DNA from: Paracidovorax sp031843945
Lineage (GTDB): Bacteria; Pseudomonadota; Gammaproteobacteria; Burkholderiales; Burkholderiaceae_C
DNA length: 64,000 bases
Direction of reading: 5' to 3'
Assembly: GCF_031843945.1 (NCBI RefSeq)
Contig: NZ_JAVTJJ010000004.1
Coordinates: 186,001-250,000 of the forward strand
Shown here: piece by piece, positions 50,804-59,237 of the stretch
Layout: every line of letters begins with the position of its first letter
Numbering within the stretch: position 1 is the first letter of the stretch
Made by a program: the position numbers and the translations under genes
Notes under the pieces: model-generated
What the model was told of the DNA's origin: nothing
The model's database searches: none
Seen by the model: the letters and a program-made list of their open reading frames with translations, nothing else

Positions 50804-53101
50804 ATGACCCAGCAACTCTCCGCCGCCGAAGCGGCCCTGCGCGAAGCCGCACTCGAGTACCACCGCAGCCCCGTGCGCGGCAAGATCTCCGTCACCCCCA
50901 CCAAGCCGCTTTCCAACCAGCGCGACCTGTCGCTGGCCTACTCGCCCGGCGTGGCCTACCCGTGCCTGGACATTCATGCCGACCCATCGCTGGCAGCTGA
51001 CTACACCTCGCGCGGCAACCTGGTGGGCGTCATCACCAACGGCACCGCCGTGCTGGGCCTGGGCGACATCGGCCCGCTGGCAGCCAAGCCGGTGATGGAA
51101 GGCAAGGGGTGTCTGTTCAAGAAGTTCGCCGGCGTCGATGTGTTCGACATCGAACTGGCCGAGCGCGACCCCGACAAGATCATCGAGATCGTCGCCGCGC
51201 TGGAGCCCACGCTGGGCGGCATCAACCTCGAAGACATCAAGGCGCCCGAGTGCTTCTACATCGAGCGCGAGCTGTCCAAGCGCATGAACATTCCGGTGTT
51301 CCATGACGACCAGCACGGCACAGCCATCATCTCCAGCGCCGCACTGCTCAACGGGCTGGAGCTGGTGGGCAAGGACATCGGCGCGGTGAAGTTGGCTGTC
51401 TCGGGCGCCGGCGCCGCTGCCATTGCCTGCCTGGACGTGATGGTGGGCCTGGGCGTGAAGCGCGAGAACATCTACGTGGTCGACTCCAAGGGCGTGATCT
51501 ACGACGGCCGCGGCCCCCTGGACGAATCCAAGGCCCGCTACGCACAAAAGACCGACGCCCGCACGCTGGCCGACGTGGTCGACGGCGCCGACGTGTTCCT
51601 GGGCTGCTCGGCCCCTGGCGTGCTGACGGCCGAGATGGTCAAGACCATGGCACCGAAGCCCATCATTTTGGCGCTGGCCAACCCCGAACCCGAGATCCGC
51701 CCCGAACTCGCCAAGGCCGTGCGTCCGGACTGCATCATCGCCACCGGCCGCTCGGACTATCCGAACCAGGTGAACAACGTTCTCTGCTTTCCGTACATCT
51801 TCCGGGGCGCGCTCGACTGCGGCGCCACCAAGATCACCGAAGCGATGAAGCTGGCCTGCGTGCGCGAGATCGCCGACCTGGCCAAGGCCGAGATGAGCGA
51901 CGAAGTGGCAGCCGCCTATGCGGGGCAAGAACTCTCCTTCGGCCCCGACTACCTGATCCCCACGCCGTTCGACGCGCGCCTGATCCTGCGCATCGCCCCA
52001 GCCGTGGCAAAGGCTGCGCAAGAGTCCGGTGTGGCCACCCGCCCCATCGAAGACTACGCCGCCTACCGCGAAAGCCTCACCCGCTTCGTCTACCAGACCA
52101 GCATGTTCATGCGCCCCGTGTTTGCCGCCGCAAAGGCGTCGCCGCAGCGCGTGGCCTACGCCGAAGGTGAAGACGATCGCGTGCTGCGCGCCGCCCAGGT
52201 GGCGGTGGATGACGGCTTGGCCAAGCCCATCCTGATCGGCCGCCCTGCCGTCATCGAGATGCGCATCAAGAAGGCCGGTCTGCGCATCCAGCCGGGCAAG
52301 GACGTCGAGGTCTGCGACCCCGAAGACGACCCGCGCTTTCGCCAGTACTGGGAGGAATACCACCGCCTCATGGGCCGCGACGGCATCACGCCCGAAGCCG
52401 CCAAGGCGGCCGTGCGCCGCTCCAACACGCTGATCGGCGCGCTGATGGTGCGCCTGGGCGATGCCGACGCCCTGCTGTGCGGGCTGGTGGGCCGCTTCGA
52501 CCACCACCTGGATCACGTGCGCAACGTCATCGGCCTGAAGGACGGCGTTCCCGGCCTGGCCACGGTGAATGCGCTGATGCTGGACCAGCAGACCCTGTTC
52601 ATCGCGGACACCTACATCAACGAAGATCCCGACGCCGAGCTGCTGGCAGGCATCGCCCACATGGCGGCCGACGAAGTGCAGCGCTTCGGCCTGCCGCCCA
52701 AGGTGGCCTTTCTGTCGCACTCCAACTATGGCTCGTCCACACGTCCGTCAGCGCGCAAGATGCGCGCGGCGCGCGACCTGTTCAAGCAGGCCGCTCCGCA
52801 TATCGAGTGCGATGGCGAGCTGCATGGCGACGCGGCGCTGTCGGAAAGCGTGCGCCAGAAGTCGCTGATCGAAACCACGCTGGAAGGCGCGGCCAACGTG
52901 CTGATCTGCCCCAACCTGGACGCAGCGAACATTCTGTTCAACGTCCTCAAGACCACCGGCAGCCACGGCACCACCATCGGCCCGATCCTGCTGGGCGCAG
53001 CAGCCTCGGCCCACGTGCTGACACCATCGTCTACCGTGCGCCGCGTGGTCAACATGACGGCGCTGGCGGCAGCCAACGCGGCAGCGGCCAAGGCGGGCTG
53101 A
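50804..53101 (+). CDS. maeB: NADP-dependent malic enzyme with phosphotransacetylase-like domain
   Basis: 765 residues. The N-terminal half is a malic enzyme (LAYSPGVAYPCLDIHADPSL, NGTAVLGLGDIGPLAAKPVM, VFHDDQHGTAIISSAALLNG, LAVSGAGAAAIACLDVMVGL), converting malate to pyruvate and CO2 with NADPH; the C-terminal half resembles phosphotransacetylase (RVAYAEGEDDRVLRAAQVAV, ICPNLDAANILFNVL) and in MaeB is regulatory. ATG at 50804 gives MTQQLSAAEAALREAALEYH, the usual start. A strong terminator follows. Confidence 0.95.
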   Translation: MTQQLSAAEAALREAALEYHRSPVRGKISVTPTKPLSNQRDLSLAYSPGVAYPCLDIHADPSLAADYTSRGNLVGVITNGTAVLGLGDIGPLAAKPVMEGKGCLFKKFAGVDVFDIELAERDPDKIIEIVAALEPTLGGINLEDIKAPECFYIERELSKRMNIPVFHDDQHGTAIISSAALLNGLELVGKDIGAVKLAVSGAGAAAIACLDVMVGLGVKRENIYVVDSKGVIYDGRGPLDESKARYAQKTDARTLADVVDGADVFLGCSAPGVLTAEMVKTMAPKPIILALANPEPEIRPELAKAVRPDCIIATGRSDYPNQVNNVLCFPYIFRGALDCGATKITEAMKLACVREIADLAKAEMSDEVAAAYAGQELSFGPDYLIPTPFDARLILRIAPAVAKAAQESGVATRPIEDYAAYRESLTRFVYQTSMFMRPVFAAAKASPQRVAYAEGEDDRVLRAAQVAVDDGLAKPILIGRPAVIEMRIKKAGLRIQPGKDVEVCDPEDDPRFRQYWEEYHRLMGRDGITPEAAKAAVRRSNTLIGALMVRLGDADALLCGLVGRFDHHLDHVRNVIGLKDGVPGLATVNALMLDQQTLFIADTYINEDPDAELLAGIAHMAADEVQRFGLPPKVAFLSHSNYGSSTRPSARKMRAARDLFKQAAPHIECDGELHGDAALSESVRQKSLIETTLEGAANVLICPNLDAANILFNVLKTTGSHGTTIGPILLGAAASAHVLTPSSTVRRVVNMTALAAANAAAAKAG

Positions 53102-53138
53102 CCCACCAAAGGGGCGCTGCGGCGCCTTGACCACACAG

Positions 53139-53163
53139 AGCCCGGCGATGCCGGGCTTTTTTC
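53139..53163 (+). terminator. Terminator of maeB
   Basis: An 8-bp stem AGCCCGGC / GCCGGGCT with a 3-base loop, followed by six T, 37 bases after the maeB stop. A GC-rich inverted repeat (GGGGCGCTGCGGCGCCTT) lies just before it. Confidence 0.9.
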
Positions 53164-53308
53164 ATGGCTGGCCCGGGGCACCCGAACTGCGCGACGGCTG
53201 GCTTGATGCAACGCGCCGCCGTATCTGCCGTATCGCTCCAAGCCACTGGCGCCAGGACATCCAGGTCTGACGCCTGCCCGTCGACAAGCGGCCATTGCAG
53301 GCCGCCCG

Positions 53309-53683
53309 TCAAGATAAAGGGCACATCAGCGGATCGGCACGTCCACGTAGCCTGCCACGGGTGGCAGGTGCTGCCACCAGCCAGCCGGCATCCAGCTGCA
53401 GCGCCTGGATCACATCCACCGGCAAGCTGGCGATGGTGTCCGTCGGTGACATGGGGTCTTCCAGGCCGATCTCAGCCAGCGGCGTGGCCACATGCAGGAT
53501 GCCGCCGATCCGGCAGAACGGCGCCGCGGCCATTGGGTCATCGGCCGTTTCCAGCGCCCGCACGATGGTGTCCGGAAAGTGCCAGCGGTGCGCCAACTCG
53601 GCCGTCACATGGGTTTTCGGCGCGGCAGCCCGAAGCGCGCGCTGTTGGCCAGGCAGGTTCGTCATGGGGCCTTCCCGAGCCAT
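53309..53683 (-). pseudogene. Fragment of an HDOD-domain signalling protein
   Basis: A 124-codon minus-strand frame whose middle part (HVTAELAHRWHFPDTIVRAL, then RIGGILHVATPLAEIGLED) resembles the second half of HDOD domains, where an H-x-E/T-x-G-x2-L-x2-RW-x-FP motif is usual. The N-terminal half of the domain is missing, and nothing upstream on that strand restores it. It is read here as a decayed remnant; a very small intact protein is the alternative. Confidence 0.4.
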
Positions 53684-53835
53684 TGGGCTGGTGCTTGTGG
53701 CGCATTCTTACTACCACCAGTTGGCGAGATTAGCGTGCGCATTTGCCCCAGTACGACGCTGCGTGCATAGCTCCCGCACCGCGCCGGAATGCCCGCGCAC
53801 CATTCTGGTGAACCCTGCTGTATTGCCGGGCGGGA

Positions 53836-53849
53836 TCGTATACAAACCG
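53836..53849. promoter_or_regulatory. GntR-type site upstream of the ABC importer operon
   Basis: TCGTATACAAACCG, sharing GTATACAAAC-x-GG with the perfect palindrome at 44145, about 110 bases before the binding-protein start. Only one half-site is fully conserved. It suggests joint control of this importer with allantoin uptake. Confidence 0.45.
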
Positions 53850-53960
53850 GGCATCGTTTTTGCTGACTGTTCTGGCAAACGCTTGTGCAGCCCGCGCTGC
53901 ACACCTCACGCAGCGCCGAGCCTGTTCCGCGCCGCCCTTCTTTTCGACTGGAGCCCCATC

Positions 53961-54998
53961 ATGAAGAAACGATCCCTGCTGCAAGCCACCCTGGCCCTGG
54001 GCCTGGCCGGCGCGTTCACGCTGTCTGCCGCGCAGACCGCGGCCCCCACGCCCATCAAGTTCCAGCTCGACTGGCGCTTCGAAGGCCCGGCGGCTTTCTT
54101 CCTGCTGCCCGTCGCCAAGGGCTACTTCAAAGAGGCCGGCCTGAACGTGACGGTGGACGCCGGCAACGGCTCGGGCGGCGCCGTGCAGCGGGTGGCCTCG
54201 GGCGCGTATGACATGGGCTTTGCCGACCTGGCGGCGGTGATGGAATTCCACGCCAACAACCCCGACGCGCAGAACAAGCCCGTCGCCGTGATGATGGTCT
54301 ACAACAACACGCCCGCATCCGTCATGGCGCTGAAGAAGAGCGGCATCACCAAGCCGGCCGACCTGGCGGGCAAGAAGCTGGGTGCGCCGGTGTTCGACGC
54401 CGGCCGCCGCGCCTTCCCTATCTTTGCCAAGGCCAACGGCGTGGGCAACGTGCAGTGGGTGGCCATGGACCCGCCGCTGCGCGAGACCATGCTGGTGCGC
54501 GGCGACGTGGACGCCATCACCGGCTTCACCTTCACCTCGCTGCTGAACCTGGAAGCGCGCGGCGCGAAGGCCGCCGACGTGGTGGTACTGCCCTACCCTG
54601 ACTTCGGCGTGAAGCTGTACGGCAACGTGATCATCGCCAGCCCCAAGCTGGTCAATGAGAACCCCGAGGCGATCAAGTCATTCCTGAAAGCCTTCAGCAA
54701 GGGCGCCAAGGACGTCATCGCCAACCCCGGCGCCGCCATTGCCTACGTGAAGGAGCGCGACGGCATCGTCAACACGCAGCTGGAAACGCGCCGCCTGCAG
54801 CTGGCCATCGACACCGTGGTCAACAGCGCGGATGCGCGCGCCGAGGGCTTCGGCCAGGCCAAGCCGCAGCGCCTGGCGTTGATGGCATCGCAGGTGTCCG
54901 ACGCCTTCGCCACCAAGTCGCGCGTGAATGCTGACACGGTCTGGAACGGCAGCTTTCTGCCGCCCGCGGCCGAGCTGAACATCCTGCCGCGCAAGTGA
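53961..54998 (+). CDS. ABC transporter substrate-binding protein, NMT1/SsuA-like
   Basis: 345 residues: Sec signal (MKKRSLLQATLALGLAGAFTLSAAQ), then KFQLDWRFEGPAAFFLLPVAKGYF, VTVDAGNGSGGAVQRVASGA and YDMGFADLAAVMEFHA, typical of periplasmic binding proteins for sulfonates, pyrimidines or thiamine precursors. The gene heads the importer operon that ends in a deaminase. GGAG lies 10 bases before the ATG. Ligand unknown; a nucleobase-like heterocycle fits the context best. Confidence 0.9.
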   Translation: MKKRSLLQATLALGLAGAFTLSAAQTAAPTPIKFQLDWRFEGPAAFFLLPVAKGYFKEAGLNVTVDAGNGSGGAVQRVASGAYDMGFADLAAVMEFHANNPDAQNKPVAVMMVYNNTPASVMALKKSGITKPADLAGKKLGAPVFDAGRRAFPIFAKANGVGNVQWVAMDPPLRETMLVRGDVDAITGFTFTSLLNLEARGAKAADVVVLPYPDFGVKLYGNVIIASPKLVNENPEAIKSFLKAFSKGAKDVIANPGAAIAYVKERDGIVNTQLETRRLQLAIDTVVNSADARAEGFGQAKPQRLALMASQVSDAFATKSRVNADTVWNGSFLPPAAELNILPRK

Positions 54999-55051
54999 CT
55001 GCCGGCGCTGCCGCCCGCGCCCACAGCGGCGCTGGGTGGCGCGCCACCGCA

Positions 55052-55116
55052 TTTGCTATTATTTTCATAGCTACCAGCGCTTATTTATCAAGCGCTAGAG
55101 GCCAATTTCATCTAAA
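55052..55116 (+). repeat. Dispersed double-hairpin repeat, copy I, within the ABC operon
   Basis: The best-preserved copy: TTTGCTATTATTTTCATAGC, TACCAGCGCTTATTTATCAA, GCGCTAGAGGCCAATTTCAT. It fills the gap between the binding-protein gene and the ATPase gene, where it could cut down transcription or stabilise the upstream mRNA. Confidence 0.9.
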
Positions 55117-55121
55117 AACCC

Positions 55122-55946
55122 ATGCAGGCCGAAGACTCCTATTTCGTGGACTTCCGTGACGTCTGGCTCGCCTACAACGACGAGCTGCTCGCGCAGAACC
55201 ACTTCGCCGTGGAAGCCATCAACCTGCAGGTGCGGCAGGGCGAATTCATCGCCATCGTCGGCCCGTCGGGCTGCGGCAAATCCACCTTCATGAAGCTCGC
55301 CACCGGCCTGCGCATGCCGTCCAGCGGCAAGATCCGCATCGACGGCGGACCGGTCACCGGGCCGCTCAAGATCTCGGGCATGGCGTTTCAGGCGCCATCG
55401 CTTTTGCCTTGGCGCACCACGGTCGACAACGTGCTGCTGCCGCTGGAAATCGTCGAGCCGCACCGCAGCCAGTTCAAGTCCCGCCGCAAGGAATACGAAG
55501 TCCGCGCGCGCGCGCTGCTGCAGAAGGTAGGCCTGGGCGGCTATGAAGACAAGTTCCCGTGGCAGCTGTCAGGCGGCATGCAACAGCGCGCCAGCATCTG
55601 CCGCGCGCTGATCCACGAACCCAAGATGCTGCTGCTGGACGAGCCCTTCGGCGCGCTGGACGCCTTCACACGTGAAGAGCTGTGGTGCATCTTGCGCGAC
55701 CTGCAGGCCGAGCAGAAGTTCAACGTCATCCTCGTCACGCACGACCTGCGCGAGAGCGTCTTTCTGGCCGACACCGTGTACGTGATGAGCAAGAGCCCGG
55801 GTCGATTCGTCGTCAAACGAGACATCGAATTCGCCCGCCCGCGCGAGTTGGAACTGACCTATACCAAAGAATTCACCGACATCGTGCTGGAGCTGCGCGG
55901 CCACATCGGCGCGCTGCGCAAGCCCAGCGGGGAGATCACGCAATGA
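55122..55946 (+). CDS. ABC transporter ATP-binding protein
   Basis: 274 residues: Walker A GPSGCGKST, Q-loop in GMAFQAPSLLPWRTTVDNVL, signature LSGGMQQRASICRALIHEP, Walker B LLLDEPFGALD and H-loop in VILVTHDLRE. This is the SsuB/TauB/ThiZ-type branch. It starts 6 bases after the repeat copy and the ATG is preceded by only a weak binding site, so translation may depend on upstream ribosomes. The stop overlaps the permease start. Confidence 0.94.
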   Translation: MQAEDSYFVDFRDVWLAYNDELLAQNHFAVEAINLQVRQGEFIAIVGPSGCGKSTFMKLATGLRMPSSGKIRIDGGPVTGPLKISGMAFQAPSLLPWRTTVDNVLLPLEIVEPHRSQFKSRRKEYEVRARALLQKVGLGGYEDKFPWQLSGGMQQRASICRALIHEPKMLLLDEPFGALDAFTREELWCILRDLQAEQKFNVILVTHDLRESVFLADTVYVMSKSPGRFVVKRDIEFARPRELELTYTKEFTDIVLELRGHIGALRKPSGEITQ

Positions 55947-56725
55947 CCATGACCATTCAACACCGTAAGCAGGTCGAGCGCTGGTCGCCGTGGGTGCTGC
56001 TGTTTGCCGTCATCGTGCTGTGGCAGGTCATCTGCTCGGGCTTTGGCGTGTCGGAATTCATCTTCCCCAGCCCGCTCGCCATCTGGAACCAGTTCGTCGA
56101 ATTCAAATGGATCATCGCCGGCCACGCCTGGCGCACCTTCTGGGTGACCATGGCCGGCTTTGGCATCGCCATCGTGGTGGGCGTGCTGCTGGGCTTTCTG
56201 ATCGGCTCATCACGCTTGGCCTATGCCGCCGTCTACCCGCTGATGACCGCGTTCAACGCGCTGCCGAAGGCGGCCTTCGTGCCCATCCTCGTGGTGTGGT
56301 TCGGCATCGGTGCCGGGCCGGCGATCCTCACCGCGTTCCTCATCAGCTTCTTTCCGATCATGGTGAACATCGCCACGGGCCTCGCCACGCTGGAGCCCGA
56401 ACTGGAAGACGTGCTGCGCGTGCTGGGCGCCAAGCGCTGGGACGTGCTGGTCAAAGTCGGTATGCCGCGGTCGCTGCCGTACTTCTACGGCTCGCTGAAG
56501 GTCGCCATCACGCTGGCCTTCGTGGGCACCACGGTCAGTGAAATGACCGCCGCCAACGAAGGCATCGGCTATCTGCTGATCTCGGCAGGCTCGTCCATGC
56601 AGATGGGCCTGGCCTTCGCCGGACTGATGGTGGTGGGCGCCATGGCGATGGTGATGTACGAGCTGTTCAACGTGCTGGAAAAGCACACCACAGGCTGGGC
56701 GCACCGGGGCTCGCAAGGGGAATGA
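55943..56725 (+). CDS. ABC transporter permease
   Basis: 260 residues with about six membrane helices (WVLLFAVIVLWQVICSGFGV at the start) and the EAA loop seen in GLATLEPELEDVLRVLGAKRW. BPD_transp_1 family, SsuC/TauC type. Start ATG overlaps the ATPase stop and its own stop overlaps the deaminase start, so all three are translationally coupled in one operon. Confidence 0.93.
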   Translation: MTMTIQHRKQVERWSPWVLLFAVIVLWQVICSGFGVSEFIFPSPLAIWNQFVEFKWIIAGHAWRTFWVTMAGFGIAIVVGVLLGFLIGSSRLAYAAVYPLMTAFNALPKAAFVPILVVWFGIGAGPAILTAFLISFFPIMVNIATGLATLEPELEDVLRVLGAKRWDVLVKVGMPRSLPYFYGSLKVAITLAFVGTTVSEMTAANEGIGYLLISAGSSMQMGLAFAGLMVVGAMAMVMYELFNVLEKHTTGWAHRGSQGE

Positions 56726-57249
56726 GCGGGCCCGCCAAAGCCCCGGACGACGCGGCCGTCGAGGTGTCCGAGCCGTACACGGCGGAGCGCGCCGCCTACC
56801 TGCTGCGTCGTGCCCACACCGTCGCCCGCCGTGCCCAAGCCATGGGCCGCCACCCCTTCGGCGCGCTGTTGGTCGCACCCGACGGTGAGACCGTGCTGGC
56901 CGAGCAGGGCAACCTCGACACGGTGAATCACGCCGAATCGACCTTGGCGCGCACGGCAGCTGCGAACTACCCCGGCGCCTACCTGGCGCAGTGCACGCTG
57001 GTCACCACCTTCGAGCCCTGTGCCATGTGCGCCGGCACGATCTACTGGGCCGGCATTGGGCGCGTGCTGTATGGCGTTGCAGAGACCGACCTGCTGAAGC
57101 TGACGGGAGACAACGCACAGAACCCCACGCTGGCACTGCCCTGCCGCACCGTGTTCGCCAGCGGCCAGCGCCAGGTGGAGGTCGTGGGACCGGTGGCCGC
57201 GTTGCGTGCAGAACTTCTCGCGCCACACGCCAGCTTCTGGGTGCCTTGA
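56722..57249 (+). CDS. Nucleoside/nucleobase deaminase (CDA-like zinc enzyme)
   Basis: 175 residues of the cytidine-deaminase superfamily: AYLLRRAHTVARRAQ, HPFGALLVAPDGET, the zinc site with NHAESTLAR and TFEPCAMCAGTIYWAGIGRV (His-Ala-Glu and PCxxC), and YGVAETDLLKLTGDN. Close to guanine or cytosine deaminase-like proteins. Being the last gene of the importer operon, it probably deaminates the imported compound. Which base is used cannot be told. Confidence 0.9.
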   Translation: MSGPAKAPDDAAVEVSEPYTAERAAYLLRRAHTVARRAQAMGRHPFGALLVAPDGETVLAEQGNLDTVNHAESTLARTAAANYPGAYLAQCTLVTTFEPCAMCAGTIYWAGIGRVLYGVAETDLLKLTGDNAQNPTLALPCRTVFASGQRQVEVVGPVAALRAELLAPHASFWVP

Positions 57250-57281
57250 TAAAGACGAGCCCATGGAGCAAAGACGAGTCC

Positions 57282-57749
57282 CTAGAGTGCGGGCTTCGCC
57301 ACCATGAGCCAGAAAATCGCCAGGAAGGCGAACAGTGCCGGAACGCCCAGCACGACCCAGGTCCAAAACAGCCGCCAGAACTGCGGTGTGAGGCGTGACC
57401 CTGTGTCGGCAGCCTGTTGAGCCAGATCACGCAGCCGCATCTGGATCCACACGACCGGCAGCCAGCAAGCCATCGCCAGCGCATAGAGCGCCAGCGACCA
57501 CGCCACCCAGCCCGTACGCCACGGCAGGCCCATCAGATGGACGAGCCAGAAACCGGTCACTGGTTGAGCGATGGCGGTCGTCGCGGTAAACATCCAGTCG
57601 GCCCGCACCACCCACCGGGCCACATGCGCCATGAGCCGCACGTCGCGCGTGGACACCGTCACGAGCAGGTAGAACGCCGACCCGATGCCGGTACCGAACA
57701 AGAGGGTGGAAGAGAGGATGTGCAGCCACTTGAGCAACAGGTATTCCAT
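57282..57749 (-). CDS. DUF2269 family membrane protein
   Basis: 155 residues with four membrane helices: YLLLKWLHILSSTLLFGTGI (with His and Trp typical of DUF2269), VRADWMFTATTAIAQPVTGF, VAWSLALYALAMACWLPVVW and FWTWVVLGVPALFAFLAIFW. The family is of unknown function in the inner membrane. Converges with the deaminase gene with a 32-base gap, in which a short tandem AAAGACGAG repeat is the only feature. Standalone. Confidence 0.85.
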   Translation of the reverse strand: MEYLLLKWLHILSSTLLFGTGIGSAFYLLVTVSTRDVRLMAHVARWVVRADWMFTATTAIAQPVTGFWLVHLMGLPWRTGWVAWSLALYALAMACWLPVVWIQMRLRDLAQQAADTGSRLTPQFWRLFWTWVVLGVPALFAFLAIFWLMVAKPAL

Positions 57750-57963
57750 GCAGCACCGTTGGGAGTGAGGTTCTACAGACACCGGAGTGTGCCGGCAGGG
57801 GTGGCAATCGGCTGACGAGAGCACCCACAGCGCTTGTCGGTCAGGTTCCACACGAATGCAAGCTACAAGATCGTTGGCCGGCCACGGCGTCGGAAGTTTG
57901 CCTACAACCGCGTCAGCCATTGCTCGCCCAGACTGGAGCGCCGATCGTCCCAGTGGAGACAAC

Positions 57964-58497
57964 ATGCCGACCAACTCCCCCCTGAAGAATGACGCGCGCC
58001 CGCACCGACGGCTCTGGAGCGAAGCCGCCCTGGCGGGCACGCTGGCCAGCGTGCTGTCGGCAGTGGTGCTTGGCTGGACGGGACACCGCGAAAAGCGCAG
58101 CATCACGGCGCCGGTGAATGCCGTCAGCCACTGGTGGTGGGGCAAGCCCGCGCTACGCGCCAAAGGACTGAGCGTGCGCCACACCCTATTGGGCTATGCC
58201 ATCCACCATGGCGCTGCGCTTGGTTGGGCTGCGCTGCATGCGCTGGCGGTGCGCGGCCGAACGAAGTCCGCCACCCCCGCGGCGCTGGTAGCAGGCGCTG
58301 CCGCGACCAGCGCCGTCGCCTGTCTGGTGGACTTCAAATGCACGCCGGAACGCTTCACCCCAGGTTTCGAGCATCATCTGTCGCGATCCGCCCTGGTGGG
58401 CGTGTATGCCGCATTCGCACTCGGGCTCGCGCTAGCGCATGGGTTCTGCGAATCCCGAGCGAAGAGGGGCAGCACGGAGAGCCGTCCGAAACCTTGA
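57964..58497 (+). CDS. Hypothetical membrane protein
   Basis: 177 residues, a basic N-terminus and four hydrophobic helices (AALAGTLASVLSAVVLGWTG, HTLLGYAIHHGAALGWAALH, AALVAGAAATSAVACLVDFK, SALVGVYAAFALGLALAHGF) with two HH pairs. No domain is recognised. GGAGACAAC precedes the ATG at 57964. Function unknown. Confidence 0.65.
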   Translation: MPTNSPLKNDARPHRRLWSEAALAGTLASVLSAVVLGWTGHREKRSITAPVNAVSHWWWGKPALRAKGLSVRHTLLGYAIHHGAALGWAALHALAVRGRTKSATPAALVAGAAATSAVACLVDFKCTPERFTPGFEHHLSRSALVGVYAAFALGLALAHGFCESRAKRGSTESRPKP

Positions 58498-59075
58498 ACC
58501 GGCCCCAGCGGGGCGGGCGAGAACTGGGAATGCCCCCTGGGCGCACGGGCGCATGCGCACAGGGGCCCGCCGGCCTCTGAAGCCGCGTGGCCGGTAACTC
58601 CCGGGTGGAGCGCGCAGCGACCGAACCAAGCGCTCAGGCCTGCGCACGGCGGGGCAATGCAGATCGCGGCCCCCGCAGCCGACATGCTCCTCACGCCACC
58701 TACCCGCTCGCGCCACGGCTTGCGGGTTTGCGCGGGCCAGGGGCCAGTCTCGGCGTGTGGACTGCGTCAAATCCGCGCATCCAGAAGGCTGCCACTGATC
58801 TGGCGTGGCCGGCTGCGCTGTCAGACGTTGCGCCGTCGTCACGCTCCATTGCTCGACAAGCCCTGAAAGCATGCGGCTGGCCGCGCGCAGGTATTGGCGT
58901 ACCCAGCCTGTTTGGTGCACGCCGGCTGCGCGCTACAGCTGCCCATCAACTTGCCCCGTCCTACGGCCGCGTAGTCCTGCACTCACAACCCCTGCACAGC
59001 CATGGGAAGAAATTGGGCCGTGACGCAGCAGCTTCCGCGCACCGCTTTCAGCGTTAACCCGGCAGGAGATCTCCC
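58498..59075. other. 578-base stretch without a convincing gene
   Basis: Several open frames cross this region on both strands but none has a good start, membrane segments or family motifs, and their composition is uneven (many Arg, Pro, Ser). No repeat copy, terminator or RNA gene was recognised. It may contain the promoter of the ferritin-like cluster or be the remnant of a lost gene. Confidence 0.5.
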
Positions 59076-59156
59076 ATGGCAGACAGCACCCCCCGCGGCG
59101 GCACCCCGTCGGCGAACGATCCGGCTTCGGTAAACGCCCAAAAGCCGGCCCCGTAG
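59076..59156 (+). CDS. Putative 26-residue peptide before the ferritin-like cluster
   Basis: A short frame from ATG to TAG with a perfect ribosome binding site (CAGGAGAT) 7 bases upstream: MADSTPRGGTPSANDPASVN and six further residues. The composition (Pro, Ser, Ala, Asp, Asn, no hydrophobic segment) suggests an intrinsically disordered peptide. It lies 81 bases before the ferritin-like gene and may be a leader or a small stress protein; not supported by any family. Confidence 0.35.
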   Translation: MADSTPRGGTPSANDPASVNAQKPAP

Positions 59157-59237
59157 CGGCCCACCACCCCTACGCATTGCAGCGCTGCGCGAACAGGACC
59201 CAGCACCACCGAACCACCCACGAGACCAGGAGCCCCC

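Noticed and set aside
57250..57281. Short tandem AAAGACGAG repeat between the deaminase and DUF2269 genes
   Set aside because: Only two units in a 32-base gap; likely chance or a small duplication.
58587..59057. A 156-codon plus-strand frame in the gene-poor stretch
   Set aside because: No ribosome binding site, uneven Arg/Ser/Pro-rich composition, and competing frames on the other strand of equal quality.
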